DNA of 64,000 nt from the NCBI GenBank assembly GCA_961205875.1, contig OY540810.1, forward strand, positions 23,250,001-23,314,000. Reading direction: 5' to 3'. The translations under genes were made by a program, and so were the position numbers. Shown here piece by piece: positions 10,201 to 23,763 of this stretch; the first letter of the stretch is position 1; every line of letters begins with the position of its first letter. The DNA is from Sialis fuliginosa (taxonomy: Eukaryota; Arthropoda; Insecta; Megaloptera; Sialidae). Under the pieces are notes generated by a model, which was not told the DNA's origin, made no database searches, and worked only from the letters and a program-made list of their open reading frames with translations.

Positions 10201-13200
10201 TAAAAATAAAAAGGGGAACGATATTTGGCGATTGTATTCTATACACATTAAAAACTTCATATTTCTCACTGTATATGCGCGTTCGACGATAACACTGAAA
10301 TGGTTAACAAAAATCGATGTAAAATATAACTGAAAAGAAATGTCGTATTTTAACAAAATAAAAACAAATAAAACTTGATCGAAAATTATAATAATAATCA
10401 TTCAAATGATGATTACGAAAACAATCTCAGGTTGAAATGTGTTGAAAACGTTTTACGGTAATTGTTTTACCGCCGATTGTCAATTTGTCGGAGGTTTATT
10501 ATTATTTTCGGCATGACTTTTTAACACATTTTTTTAATGCTATATCTAAATGCATAACCGGTTTTAGGTATTATATTAAATACAGTGCATTTGTATTTAA
10601 CTTACAGATCAATTATGTACAATTGTGGAGTATATGTATATGTACAACAATGTACATATATTTACTTTTTTTATACACGTACCTACTTACTTAATGCTAG
10701 ATCAAGAATTTTAGTGTCCGCTTGTTAACTTTTTTTAAATTAAGAAATAATTTTGGCAATATGTTGTAAGGATGGTATGATTTTATAATATTAAATAATG
10801 ATTAAAATAATAAGTAAGGAGTGACAAGTAAGTCCTTGGACTCTTTTCAAATATTCTAACACGAAAGTGCAACACAATATGCAATTTAGTATTTATGCAT
10901 TTTAAAACTATAACCTAAATTTGACATTGAGTAATATAATTATAAAAATGTACTCCATGACATAGATATTGAACTGCGATGCCCAGATAATTGCCCCAGT
11001 TTTATTTAGTTAAGTCCTATAACTGTTGAATTTACCAACTAAAGAATAATATAGAATATGTTTTATGTATTTATTGGCTACTATTATTTATATGTATATA
11101 ATATGCATGTAATTATTAAAAATTATTAAAATATTTGTTTTTTAGAGAACTACTATTTTGCTAATTATAGTAAATAAACAGTGATTTAAGTCGGAGTTGA
11201 AACGCGGTTGGATTTTGAAAATTTGTTATTTGGCTTCGATTTCTAATTTCAATTAATTTCTTTCCGAAAATATTTGAAAACAATTGAAAATGTATTAAAT
11301 ATAAATTCAGTAAATTAAGTGTTTAGATAAGTACTACATTAATTCTATACAAACCAGTCAACATTTCATTACACATTACAGTGGACCTCTTCAACGCGTT
11401 TAAATACAATCAGAATATGTGTCGAAAATGTATAATTTTTTATTATTATTTGTTGTGTCTTCTGATTCCCATTTAGACAGCCTTATATAAAAATTAAGAA
11501 ATTCTGATGTTGAAAAAAAGCTGCCATGGGTGTTACGGAACTTTGATATAGGTACTTACGTAATACTGAGAGTGAACAGTGTACGTTTTTCTAATTTTAT
11601 TTTTTTTTTAATTTTTTGCGAAATTATAATAGATAGAAAAAAATAATAAAACATAAAAAAAATTTCTGTATTCAAAAACAATTTGAAAAATCCAACATCC
11701 ATTTCCGGCTGAAAGATCATTTTCAAATATAAAATTTCACCTATTTAAGGTTTGTCGTACTTGAATTACAGCGTCTACAGACAGAATTCGAAAACATCGG
11801 GTTGATAATACTTACACTATATGTTTTTCATAAAAATGGTCATATATGAAAGTAAAAACGTGAGTGGTCATGGGAACCTACTAGTTTATAATAAATTTAA
11901 ACATTACAATAACCACATAAGTCAAGTTAAATCCATTTGTATATTAACGCACTTCGTTTGTGAGATTCATTTTTGCAATTAAAAAATCCAATAAATCCAT
12001 AGTCTGTAAACACTCCTTTGAATAAATTAAATAATAGATACTCTATTTACATGTTTGTTCAGGTGCAATTTTTAATACAAGGAAATCAATAATGCATGCT
12101 GTGAAATAAATGAATAGTTAGTTCTAATGCCCACAGAGAGATATTATAAAACTTAATTTATATGAAAGTTGAAAGTTCGTCGATTGTATATTCGTGAAAT
12201 ATACATCTCAAGTACCGAAATGAATTTAGCAAAACAATAATGGAAGAAAGAAATCATTTATACGTTATGTTTTTTTTTTCTCCGCAACGTGACTAAAAAT
12301 TTCTTACGTCGACTGTAAATCATACAAAATTATTTGATGCTCAATACGAAGATGGTTAGGTGAAAGTTGTAAAAGATACTTTCTCAACAAAAGAAGATTC
12401 ATACACTATTATGTATATGCAAGTGTTGTACTGCCCACGAAGTGTATAAATAGATGGGACATTCTATTTTTATTATAACATTTTGTTATATTTATATGTC
12501 AATATAAAATAATGCAGAATATAAATCCATGTGGGTACTATTTATTTAATTTAATACTACAAGCCAAAACTGATTGCATCGTTTCCTGAATTTAAACATT
12601 ACAAATTATTCATAAGAGCTAACTTTTCGGGCTGTTGTTCACGCTGTCGTATTTTCTTACTTGACATTTCGACTCTCTTGTCTTCTTCAGAAGTGTTTCT
12701 GAAACACTTTTCCGATAATTTCTGTCTTTAACGCCTGGTACAAAATTATAAGGGTAGATATTTTTTAGACTGGACATATATTTCAAATTTCTATTAATTA
12801 GATTGTACTTATACGTGATTTGATTAATGTTTTAAAGTTCTAAATATAATATTGTACACGTTGTCTAAATTTACAAATTCCTCTATTACAAAATCTTACT
12901 TCACCTTTACGAATAGGCTAGGTACATTACCACTATAACAAACAAATAAAAAACCTTAAAATACATTAACCATACTTTATCTAGACTTGAAATTTATCTA
13001 CAAAACTATAATATCGAGGTCTTGTAATATTTCTTTTAACAGTAAACATATTACATATATTCGTTTTGTTAGCTAGTATTTTATGTAAGTAGAAGAAATA
13101 CATCACATTGTCTATCAGGTTGGAGGTGTAAGTTTATTTATTACATTGCTTTAACACGGATTTGGTGTTACCAGTTGTCACCTTTAGACCTTTCTGTCAG

Positions 13201-14280
13201 AATTTACGTCTCGTCAATATTTATTCAGGATAATATATATTAAAGGATATAATATCAAAAGTTTTATTTATTATTATTGCTCTAGTAATTTTTGATATAC
13301 CTTGACAATGAGCTATATAGATAATGTCTAAAAATGTCATTAATGTTCATTCAATATAAGATAAGGAAAGAGATAAGACTCATAAGACGCTACTTAAAAT
13401 TGATACCGTTGCGCTCCGAAAAATCAGCTACAAAAAAAAATATCAACTGCAAATAGTTGATGGTACATATTTTTAACAAAATTTCGATGTCTTTTTTATC
13501 TTTGGTTCAAATAATAAATATATTTTCTTTCGAATAATCATTTATCTTTCATATCTTCGCATTATCCACCTAATATTTTGACCGCCCACGAAACTGTTAC
13601 AATTACTCCGACAACTGTAAATCTAATAATTGAATGTTTAGGAACTACTTTCCTGTTTTGATTTACGGCCATTCAGTTTCAATACAATGGGTGAATTGAA
13701 TTTTTCACGTTCATTTTACAGGCCCGGGGGTCTGATAAGTCATCGCAGTAGATATATTAAAATTATTGATTTACAGATAAAATTTGCTAGTTAAGATAAT
13801 TTATCCAATTGCTTTGGGTAACGTCAACTAGTATGAAAGATTTAATCAAATTTATGGTACGCCTAGTTACTGTAATGAAATATCTATTATACTTTAAATG
13901 GTGCTCTATGAAATATAGATCGAAGAGAGCTGATACTAGTAACTGATCGTTTTTAGCACATTAGCGGTCAGGAATATAAAAATATGTATGTTTCAGTTAA
14001 AGAGATGTAGATTAGCTGATTTCTGTATTCGTGAAAATCGTGATTAAGGTTAGGATAGTAAATATCACTATTTAATACTACTATTGAGATTTTTCGTGGT
14101 CTTGGTCTCGGTCATTTGTACGAGACATACTTGATTTATATTTTGACGAAAAGAATCCGATTTAAATTCCAGACCGAGACAAGACTGTCAGTTATAAATT
14201 AGTTATACACCCTACAATTAAAAATATAGTTCTATAATAACAATTTTCTATAACATGAATAGTATAAATAGTTTAGTTTT
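7206..14280. other. Long AT-rich stretch with scattered repeat scraps
   Basis: No gene was recognised. 7745-7860 and 11515-11720 carry P-family words (GGGATTTTGATATACG..TACTGAGAGTGAA and TACGTAATACTGAGAGTGAA). 8577-8840 contains two direct scraps with the phrase CGAACTGATTTTA / TGAACCGATTTTAGTGG and looks transposon-derived. A 9-bp-arm hairpin AAGTGTTTCTGAAACACTT lies at about 12690. Open frames at 8848-9108, 10198-10401 and 10485-10694 are not recognisable. Confidence 0.45.
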
Positions 14281-14383
14281 GTACTTATGTTAAGACTGGT
14301 CTACATAGAAGCAACGTGTCAATATACTTAGACCTTGCAATTCATTGCTTTATGAAAATGACTACTAGTTGACTCATTATACT

Positions 14384-14632
14384 AGAGATACTCTAGTAAG
14401 AGTTATGACAGTGTCGCCATTTTTAGCTAAACCGGTGCGGGCGGTGACGCGATTTATTAAAAAATTAATTTATGTATTATGTATTTTGTATTATATTATG
14501 TATAATAATGTATACTTAATGATATTAATTGATAAAATCAGAAAGGGCTGTGAGTGAGACTTGGCTGCTACAATCAATCAAAAATCGATTCGCGCTGTTA
14601 GAATTCTTGCTATAAGTATTTCTACATTATTC
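14384..14632 (+). repeat. F-family repeat, copy 2
   Basis: Aligned with 2033-2401, same orientation, lacking the 96-bp hairpin insert. It carries GCGGGCGGTGACGCG where copy 1 has GGTGGTGACGCG, a local GCGG duplication. The forward frame 14369-14557 is part of this repeat and not a gene. Confidence 0.7.
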
Positions 14633-15039
14633 TGAATGTTGCCAAATACTGTTGCTACTACATAGTCGACGATTGGTGTCCCTTGTTGTGATAAAATTAA
14701 ACAACTAGCGATATGTACTTATTCATGTGTATTTCAACTTTGCCTTCTATTATCTATTCACGATTTTGTTTCTTAATATCTTTTGAAATATTTAATGAAA
14801 TTCTTTGAATTTTTCAGAGAACATAGACTAATCAATCATATAAATTTTTTTGTTCAACATTCAGATCACCAATTAAAATATTATTGATTTTATTTAAATT
14901 TTCAAAATGGGATATGCGGTTGGATAGTGCACTAAGGGTGCAGTATGGTACGAATGGAATAAAAGTGTCGTTCTGGTTCGAAGAAAATTTTTAGTTGATT
15001 TTGGAAACAAATAGATTTAGATTGAATTGTAAAAAAATT
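14633..15039. other. AT-rich stretch, nothing recognised
   Basis: No frames of note and no repeat partner were seen. Confidence 0.4.
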
Positions 15040-15224
15040 TAAAATATATGAAAAAATAATAATCAGACGCGTATTTAGAAAAATGTCAAATAAATATTTT
15101 TTGAAATAATTGTATAAAAATTAAATGGTTAACTAATGCCATTTCATGTGAATACTTTATCGGGTTTTATTAAAAACGTTCGATTATTATTTAGCTTTGG
15201 TGAATTTAGCATGAGGAAGCATAT
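15040..15224 (-). repeat. Q-family repeat, partial copy
   Basis: Shares TTAAATGGTTAAC.AATG, GAATACTTTATCGG and GAATTTAG..GAGGAAGCA with the copy at 26.6-27.15 kb, in the same orientation. Only the half that ends with GAGGAAGCA is present. Confidence 0.65.
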
Positions 15225-18200
15225 GACCTAATTATTAAGTATAAACTGTTGTTTGTAATTTTTGTATCGTCAGAATTTTTATTATAAAATTTCACTACTG
15301 CCATTGTTCAAAATAACCTAAACAAATTAATTATATGTGAAAATCTCATCGAAATAGGTTCAGAAGTTTTCGGCAAACAGACAAAACATAAAAAAATATA
15401 TCAAAATAGTTTGTTTCAAAACGAGAGTCTAAAAAATCCAAAATATATTAACTGTACACACAATTATTGAGTACATATTTTTTATTCAACTTTATTACTA
15501 CTCGTATTACTTTATGTACAAAGCCATCAAAGAAATCAATATTTCTTATTTATATAAACTAAATTTATTTTTTAGCTACTTGTAATTTTAAATTCATTTT
15601 AAATATATTGCCTTTCTTCTAATTATTTACGGTCTTTTTATGCTAGTATACTCAAGCTTCTATTCATGTATTTATAAATATACAGTCGATTTTTTTAGCA
15701 GAGAAGCATATTTAACAGTTCGCTTCTAGCGACAAATTCAATTTTTCTAACTAGATTTCACTTTTTGTGTGCAACATCATAATAATAACATAGAAACAAA
15801 AACACTATACTAAAAATAAATTTAAGACTATGACCAAAACTTGCATCACTAATGCATCATACATATATATTTAAATCAATCATCAAATTTAAACGCTCCT
15901 AGCGATTTAATAGCGTAATAAATTGAAAATTGCGAGATATAATTATCTAAAACTGTACATTCTTTGTAGTACGTACATGTACGATTTTTATAATTGCTCA
16001 TAATTATCCAACAATTTGGTAAATATGTATCCTAGCATGCCATGAACTGTTAAGAATCATTCATATGTTTAAGAGTCCTTTCACACAATATATTTTTATT
16101 GTTATCGTTCTACATATAAAAGATAAGCATCTCAAAATTTTTGTTGTGCGATAAACATATCGAAGATAATTCAAAAGATTTTAAAGGTTCTTATTAACAT
16201 TTTGTTAAAACTTTTTGAATGGCAAGATATTTTAATGAAAAAAGTTGCGATGCTTTTACAAATTTCCTGCGACGTGATAGTTATTTTACACATAAAAACC
16301 TATACGCTATATAGGTTGTAAAATGAAATTTCTTAATCAGATATTAACATTTTTTTACAAAAGAATCAGAAGCAAAAAAAAAAGATAAATTGAACAACAT
16401 AACTCAGTAGTAGAGAGGGGGGTCACGTAATGATATGTGATGAAGGGGTATCTTTTGTATATAAATTTCATGTAAAAACATACCTAGAATGCGGCTAAAA
16501 TTTTTGTCTGCTAGAAAAGGATCGGTTCGTTTTTTATTGTTATAGTTGTATAAAAAATACAAACATATTTCGAGGTTAGAATCGTAGTTCTTCTTAATAA
16601 TTCGTTCGCGTGATACGTTCCTAAAGCTGTCTTAGCTTTTTTACTTATCGCCTCGAGAGACAGCCTATGATTAACTATTAATGTGTATTTTTATTTTGAC
16701 CTAGTGGCTCGGTTTTTGTTTTTCTTGTTTGTTTTATAAATATTTTCAAACTTTATAATGAATATCTATTCACACAATGTAATCAGTCCCTCATTGTCCA
16801 AACGGACATAGAATTCAACAAAAAACTTGAGAAGAATGAATTTAATAACTATAGAATCGTGTAAGATTAAATAGTATTTAGAGAAGAATCTTATAATGAT
16901 TCGGATGCTATTTTTAAAAGATTTTTTTTAAAGCGCCAAAATGCGCAGCATATTTCCCGGTAGAATTAGCAACATCAGCTAGTGTAATTCATATGCTATT
17001 AATTGTTATGTACATCGTGGTCGGAAAATAAGAAGCCGACCCTACCGTTATAATTTAATCAATTATATATAAAATGATAGTATTTACTATTTTGTATGCA
17101 TTTTTTTATTATTACTTTCTTTGGTTTGAACAAGGTAAGCTAAATAATCTAAATGGGATAATGGTGTGCACAATTTCTCTACATACATATAATTGAATGG
17201 GAAATGATGTTATTACAGTTGGACTTCAAGTTCGAATTCCCCTACATCGGAGGAGAAGTTGTTACCCTCACTCCTTACCGTATTTTCATTGAGCATGCGT
17301 AAACGGTGAAAAAATAATTATTAAAGTAGTTTGATAATTATATAAATGGAAATATACGTACAACGTTATTAAACAGACGAAAAAAACAATATGTAATCAA
17401 ATACCTAGGTACATTAGTATTCAAATAAAACTCAAATATAGTCACTATATCTTTTTCTGAAGACACCGTATATTACAAATAATGAACTGTCAGAAAACTT
17501 TTCAATTTTCATTAGATCGGTATTGTGATGGAAGGGGTACCCCATAAGTTCTAATTCCGAGAATTTTAGGTCCCGTAGCTTAGAACTCATAGGAGTTCTA
17601 CTGTAATAAATTTTCTTATAATAAATATATTACTTTTTAATACAATAGAATTTTTTTAAATTGTAAAATAACAAGACAATTTGCTTTTGTGGGATTTTAT
17701 TTTATTTTAATTGTGTTGGATAAATTGCGTATAAACTCCAACTCCTACGCATGGGGAGTAATCGCAAATTGAATTTCGTCTTCTTTACAATGTATGTAAC
17801 TTCTTTGCATTTAAATTTTCATTAAATTTGTTTTGACATAGTGAAAGTAGAAGAACTAAAGCTCTTTCTTGTGTAATTACATTTATGTTAACTAAATGTT
17901 AACAACATGGACGAATTTTGCTGTGGTGTGCATCATTCTCCCATTCCCCCTAAAATATTTTAATGTTTTGTTTTATTGAAAATTATTACTTATTTTTAAT
18001 TATTTTATTCTTTATAAAAAATGACTTACGGTTGAATTGGTTGAAATTTCCATAAAGAATGTGCAGTAGGTAGAGTCGCGTGTAGAAGTGGTCAACCAGT
18101 TTTCATCCAAATTCGTTTGTCACAAACTTTGTAGACTCCTCCTATTTGATTATTATAATATTTAAATCATTTCTCTATGTACCAAACAAAGACAGCTAAG

Positions 18201-19030
18201 TACTCTTCGTTTATAGTACTCTATATATTTGTGAAATTAAATTATTATGTAATCTATTGAAAATTGTATACCTAAGTAAATTTTGTGGCAATAAATATTT
18301 GATATTCCGAATTTTAGTATTTAAACATGTTAAACTTGATATAAAATTAATTAATCAATTGTATATTTGTGTTTTTATTTAAAATGATGTCTTAATATTT
18401 TTGAATCCGTTCGCGTTGTAAGCAATTCTGACCTTTAGGGTGGCAGACGAGTTCTGAAGCACATAATACTTAAATATACAATATAACTTATGGTAAAATG
18501 GATGAGTGCAATATGTAATACATGTAGTATTAGAAGGTACTTAAATATCGGAGAAATTGTGTACGTGATGACCCAAAATCAAATAAAAAGCAATTGTTAT
18601 GCAAGCTTTAATACTTCCGCGATGATCTTAAAGTGATTTTTGTCTTCTAATTGTAATTTGCTTTATTTTGGTTATTATCTTAGCAATATTTAGGATTCAA
18701 AGTACACCCACGTGGCTAATACTCAGAAGTCAAGATCTATAAACTATAGTTCCATTTTTATCAATAAATATGTAAGAACTTCTACTGATTTTGAACTTTG
18801 ATGTTCAGATGAAAATAATTAATGTTCTTTCTTACTAATAAAATGTACTTAGGTATTAGCAAGTAACAGCATAATAGTGCACAATTTCGCAGGACCAAAT
18901 AATTTATTTAAAAACACATCGTTGGAGGGAGTATGATTATACCTACACATATTACATATATGAGTACCTTATAAATTTTAAAACGAGCTGTTTCTTTTTC
19001 TTCAATTCCTGAATATAGTAGAAGTAAATA
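15225..19030. other. AT-rich stretch without recognisable features
   Basis: No gene, RNA or clear repeat was found. Position 17535 has GGGGTACCCC, a ten-base palindrome, without further context. 15345-15385 resembles the generic dispersed phrase ATAGGTTCAGAAGTTT but has no ends. Confidence 0.45.
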
Positions 19031-19034
19031 TTAT

Positions 19035-19570
19035 TAAGCCGATTGTTTTTGAATTCCGGATTTTGATGGAATTATTCATTTTGATCTTCCCTGAATCCAT
19101 TCTGACTATTTTCACCATAATGTCTGTGTAGCTCAAATACAACAAATCGTAGAAGGGTGAAATTGTATATTTAAGATTAATTGTTGTCTGGGAAGAAAGT
19201 TTCTTTTTTTAAAAAACAATCTTTCAACCGGAAACGGATGTTTACTGACGTCAGTTTTTGAATTTTTTGAATTATTTTTGAAACACTGCAAATTATAGAA
19301 AAATGGTCAAGTTAAAAATTGTAGGTAATATTATTATTTTTAATTTATGTTCTATTCATTTTTTCAAAGAAACTAATTTTTGAAAAAATAATTTAAAATT
19401 ATATTTCAAATGGTTCATAACAGAGAAGAAGTATCTACTTTGAATGTCATGGGACTTTCTTATACTTATTTCAGAGATTGAACACATTAAATAGTGTTGT
19501 GTTTGCCATAATTATCATGGAACTTTCTTATACGTAGTACTGAGAATAAACAGAGTGGGTGATTTAATTA
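19035..19570 (+). repeat. P-family repeat, fullest copy
   Basis: Segments recur elsewhere: TTAAG.CGATT..GATTTTGATGGAA also at 35.17 kb; GGAAACGGATGTTTACTG also at 35.3 kb and inverted at 49.75 kb; CAAATGGTTC..AACAGAGAAGAA and GTCATGG.A.TTTCTTATAC also at 49.5 kb and, degenerate, at 7.75, 11.5 and 36.4 kb. No terminal structure or coding frame is clear. The type is unknown; it may be an old, rearranged retroelement or a foldback. Confidence 0.6.
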
Positions 19571-20079
19571 ATTATTTTAAAAAATTATTTCTGTAAAAAT
19601 ATCAAAATTTCTGACTGCTCTTCAATATAAATAATTTTTTTTAATCTTTTGCCATCCATTTCGAATAATTGACAATTTATATGAGCTATAAGATACCGTG
19701 TTTAACCTCACTCTTATTCTAACTTTATGTAATATGAATTAGATGTTTTTCTTTAAGATATTTAAAATTTAACTTTTTTACATTTTCTTTATTATCAGGA
19801 TAACGATGAAACTTATTATTAAAAATTGTTGTAGACCTTTAAAAGCCCTTTAAGAAAAAGATATTCGGTTTTTCGAAACTGATTGTTATTCTGAAAATAA
19901 TTAGGCTTTTTTTGTCAAATCTATTAATGCAATATTTTATCTCCGACTGTTTAATTTCTGTAGGTTTAGCCGTTTCGAAGCAGAGATACTCTGATAAATA
20001 TTCCGGAAATATTATATTTAAATACAGTATTTTATCTCTGAGTTTAATTCAAAACGTTTTATTATGCGGCAATTAAATT

Positions 20080-20340
20080 AGAAACAGTACCAGCTAGTCG
20101 TTGCTGTACAAACCAAACATAACTAAACAAGATCGTAACAATCACAGCGGTTAACTTCTTGGCAAGTTATCGAACAAGATGACAAGAAATCTGTTCAGTC
20201 GTGATCACGAATAGTCATTTGTACGTCAAACAACAAGAAAATTGTCGGCTGCTGCCGCTAGCCTCTGGCCCCGATCGTTATCTCACCTGCAGGTGATTTC
20301 TCCCAACACGACTTCACAAAATCCACATCTACAAGAAATT
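20080..20340. promoter_or_regulatory. GC-richer non-repetitive block with a Snail/E-box palindrome; candidate regulatory element
   Basis: This block stands out from the AT-rich surroundings and has no partner in the window. At 20283-20296 it holds TCACCTGCAGGTGA, a perfect 14-base palindrome joining CACCTG and CAGGTG, the E-box type bound by Snail-family zinc fingers and some bHLH dimers. A regulatory role is inference; one such palindrome could be chance. Confidence 0.3.
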
Positions 20341-20671
20341 AGTGTATTGAAAAATAGAGAAGAATATTCTGCACAAATACTGTGCTAATCTCTGATCTGT
20401 ACTGGAGTACTTTCGATATTCTCGGAGTATTTTTTTTGTACTTTCTAGAAGAAAAAAATTTGCGAAATTATTGAATAATCAGGTTTAATTCCATCGTGCT
20501 AAATTTTAATACAGAATAAATTATAATGGTTAGTGATAAAGATGGATGAGTTCTACTTCCACGATATATGTATGTATATTTAAAATTTTACGTAAACATT
20601 ATATTTTGCGTATGCCCAAAAAACCTATAATTTAATATTTACCTACTTTTTATTTCCATATAAGAATTTGC

Positions 20672-20772
20672 CCACAGGTTTGTCCCGAAACCATTTTCTA
20701 TCTCTTTCTTTTGACACGGCTCTCTTTTCGAGTCAGATGCGCAGTCCATGCTCTATGTCTATGGACAGAGCC
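20672..20772 (-). repeat. S-family repeat, copy 1
   Basis: A short dispersed unit. Read on the minus strand it runs CATAGACATAGAGCATGGAC, TGCGCATCTGA, TCGAAAAGAGAGCC, then AAAGAGATAGAAAATGG. Related copies lie at 23.0, 30.3 and 46.65 kb. Superfamily not recognised. Confidence 0.65.
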
Positions 20773-21095
20773 TATAAATGTGTTAGTATTAATATATACA
20801 CATTACTTTGAAAATTGTATTGCGATTCATATAAATATTTGGAGAACAATGTAAAACTAGAAAAATATGACTGATGGCGTATTTTATTTTTTAAACAAAT
20901 TACGATAGGTATTTCTATCATATAATTAGCCACGTTTTTTTATCTGTGAGACATTAGAAAAAGAATCTGTAGATGTGCTTGTGCTTCCACCTATACTTTT
21001 CTAAACAGATAATTATAACTACTATAGATATTCAAAACCAATGCTAACAACTTCTGTCCGTGTTCTTTTTATAATATAATAAAATAAAATATAGC

Positions 21096-21570
21096 TATTT
21101 GCTGTGGTCAATGACCACTCTGCCACCTATCGGATAACACTCGACCCTTCGGAATTTTCCAAAGAATAAATTTGAAATTTTTAAATATAATGTAAAAATT
21201 ATGTAAATAAGTAATTAAAGTTATTAAAATGCAATCAAGAATAAAAGAATAACAATAACGTTGTGCTGTAACAAATTGTAACAATAATTCATCCAATAAA
21301 ATATAAATTTTTCATCTGATACAAAAAATGCAACTCTCAAAGAAATATGGGTGAAAAATTTAAACTTAACCTCCATTAATTATAAAAATATTTATGTTAA
21401 CTGGCAACACTTTACTTCAAATGACGTTCTTAATAGTATATTTACATTGAACGGTAAATAATATTAATAATAGAAATCTTAATTTGAATTCAAATCGTTG
21501 TTTGGGAACTTCAGAAGGGTTCAAGTTTTATCCGATAGGTGGCAGAGTGGTCACTGACCATAGCGAAAAT
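21096..21570. mobile_element. Terminal-inverted-repeat element, about 470 bp
   Basis: The left end reads GCTGTGGTCAATGACCACTC, then TGCCACCTATCGGATAA; the right end is the reverse complement with few changes (TTATCCGATAGGTGGCA near 21530, CCATAGC ending 21564). The arms pair for about 70 bp. The terminal motif itself contains a small palindrome (GGTCAATGACC). No clear target duplication was found. The reverse frame 21108-21296 lies within the element and is incidental. Confidence 0.85.
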
Positions 21571-22106
21571 ACAAAACATGTTTTAAAATTTTGAACACCA
21601 ACCATTAGAACTTTCAAAAAATAAACCGATATCGGAAAAAAAGCTGACTCCTTCATTTAACTTAAAATATTTCGAGTCCACTAAATTTCTCTCGTCATTC
21701 TAATTTCTAAAGTTTAAACCAAAAGTAATAAGGCTTAATTTAAAAGATTAATTCCCATCACAACTAATTATAAATTCAAGTATTACAAGCCGCATTTGTG
21801 AAGTAAAAAAAGATGTACATAATAAATTATATTTGGTTACAAGTAAAAATTTGCACCATTATGACTACAAAGGTGTGTAAAATGTTGCAAAACTTGGAGC
21901 AATCTATAAACACTTCTCTTTCGAATACATTATCATTCTAAATCCCATCTATTATTAATGATCCAAGCAGTTTAGAAGAAGATTTTACATAAGTAATAAA
22001 TTATAATGAATATTAATTGAATTTTGAGAACAAACGTTTCTATTTGGTGAAAGAACTTTTACACATCACTTACTAAATGAACGTAATTTTTTAGTCACGT
22101 AAAACA

Positions 22107-22200
22107 GTGGCGTATTCAACACAGATGTCGGGGGTAAAACTCCTCCTATTTTTTATATTTTTTCATTTGAAGTTTTTGATGTTATTTTATAATGAGGATC
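22107..22200 (+). mobile_element. Probable hAT-type left end, no right end seen
   Basis: CAGTGGCGTATTCAAC matches the CAGTGGCGTA opening of the complete hAT MITE at 27701. No matching right end was found downstream; 22590-22780 has G- and C-runs like those inside the 27.7-kb element and may be its remnant. Confidence 0.45.
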
Positions 22201-23004
22201 GAGAAGTTCATAAAATGAAACACAAGCTTACACATAATCTATATACTGTCTAAATAGTTAGTCAGACCCGCGACGATATTTTTGTTATCATGTATTCATG
22301 TGTTGCTAGTTATTTAACATGAAAAATTTAAATAAATTTGTTTTCTTTGTGCATTTTATTAGAAGTATTGTAATACCGTCGAAAAATCGTGTCCGAAATA
22401 AGAGCAGATTCTGATTGTACTAACTTCAAAACTTAAAGAAAAGTTAATTTCCGCATTGCGGCTGTGCATGTGTCTGTGTGTCTGGATATAGAATTTTTTT
22501 CGTTCACGATACAACTGTAAAAATGCAATTTAAATTATTTTTTGGGAAAATGTTTGTCTCAGTGATTACTTCAGACCTATTGATTTTGGTGCTAATCGGA
22601 TAAGGGAGGACAAATTCGCCCCCCTCTCCAAAACAAATAAATAAATTTAAGCAAATTAAATAATACAATAAAAAAACTTTAAATAAAACTTTAAAATAAA
22701 TACCCACAAATTAAAATTTACAAAATTTTTTTTGGGGGGTCTATGATCTACATGCCTCCTCTCAAAAAAATAAAAAAAAAAAATAAGAAAAAGAAAATAT
22801 ATTACAAATTTTCATATTAATTAAAAATATTTTAAATATAAAAAAAATTATACCGATATTTTGGGTCGTGAGAGCAATTTTTTGTTAAAATACAAATTAT
22901 TTGCCCATGCATGGTTTAAAGATATCTACATTTTAGATAATAATTTCTCGAATAATACATAAAAAAATAAAATAGTAATATTGGTTGAATATAGGAGCAT
23001 CATT

Positions 23005-23112
23005 TAGGCATAGACATGGACTGCGCATTTAAGATATTCGTAGGTACTCTATGTCTCTTTTTTGTGAAAACTCGATTTTCAGGTACACGGTCCATTCTCT
23101 ATGTATGTATAT
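23005..23112 (+). repeat. S-family repeat, copy 2, with flanking inverted words
   Basis: Begins CATAGACATGGACTGCGCAT, as in the 20.7-kb copy. About 85 bp later CGGTCCATTCTCTATGTATG is the reverse complement of its beginning, so the two ends of this copy can fold on each other. This suggests a small foldback. Confidence 0.6.
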
Positions 23113-23193
23113 GATCATTGAGCGCACAGCTTACACGGGACAGCATCGCTTCGGAACGTTTTAACGTAGAAATTATTTTAATATTTACATTTT

Positions 23194-23637
23194 GGGTCGT
23201 TCCAGACTATCGAGCCGGTCTAGGTTCTGTCTCACTCCAATCAAATCTTATGATATTCACATTAACGAGCCGGTCTCGGTCCGATCTTGCTCTAATAAAA
23301 TATAAATAAACAATAAACAATGAAATCATTCACACTATAGGTATCGGTCAGATTTCGGTCCAATCACGCTCCGATACGAAGAATATTTTACTGGAGCGTG
23401 ATCGAACTTGGCATAGATTTTACCCATAGTGTGAATAGGAACTTCAGTTCGTCTTCAATCATTCTAGTACTGATCATCGAGTAAAGCGTGATCTAAACTT
23501 GCGAGATAAAATAATATGAACACCATAAGATTTGATTGGAGCGAGAGTGGACCGAGACCGGCTCGTTAATGTGAATATCATAAGATTTTATTGGAGCGAA
23601 ACCGGTTCATGACCGGCTCGATCGTTTGGATCGACCC
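23194..23637. mobile_element. MITE family G, long form with doubled arms (444 bp)
   Basis: Ends are GGGTCGTTCCAGACTATCG and the reverse complement of GGGTCGATCCAAACGATCG, followed by GAGCCGG on each side. Each arm holds two direct units about 55 bp apart, both beginning CGAGCCGGTCT (23211, 23266) and mirrored on the right. The centre repeats the same theme (TCGGTCCAATCACGCTCCGA against GGAGCGTGATCG). The relative at 30738-30946 has single arms. No transposase frame and no sure target duplication were seen. Confidence 0.85.
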
Positions 23638-23763
23638 TTACAATGTGAAATTGTATAAAATATATTATTGTAAAATCATCCGTTTTGCCTTCCAAAAACG
23701 TAAAAAATCATATCTTGTAGTATGAAAATTTACTTAAATGTTTTAGTAAGTTTAACTTTTATT

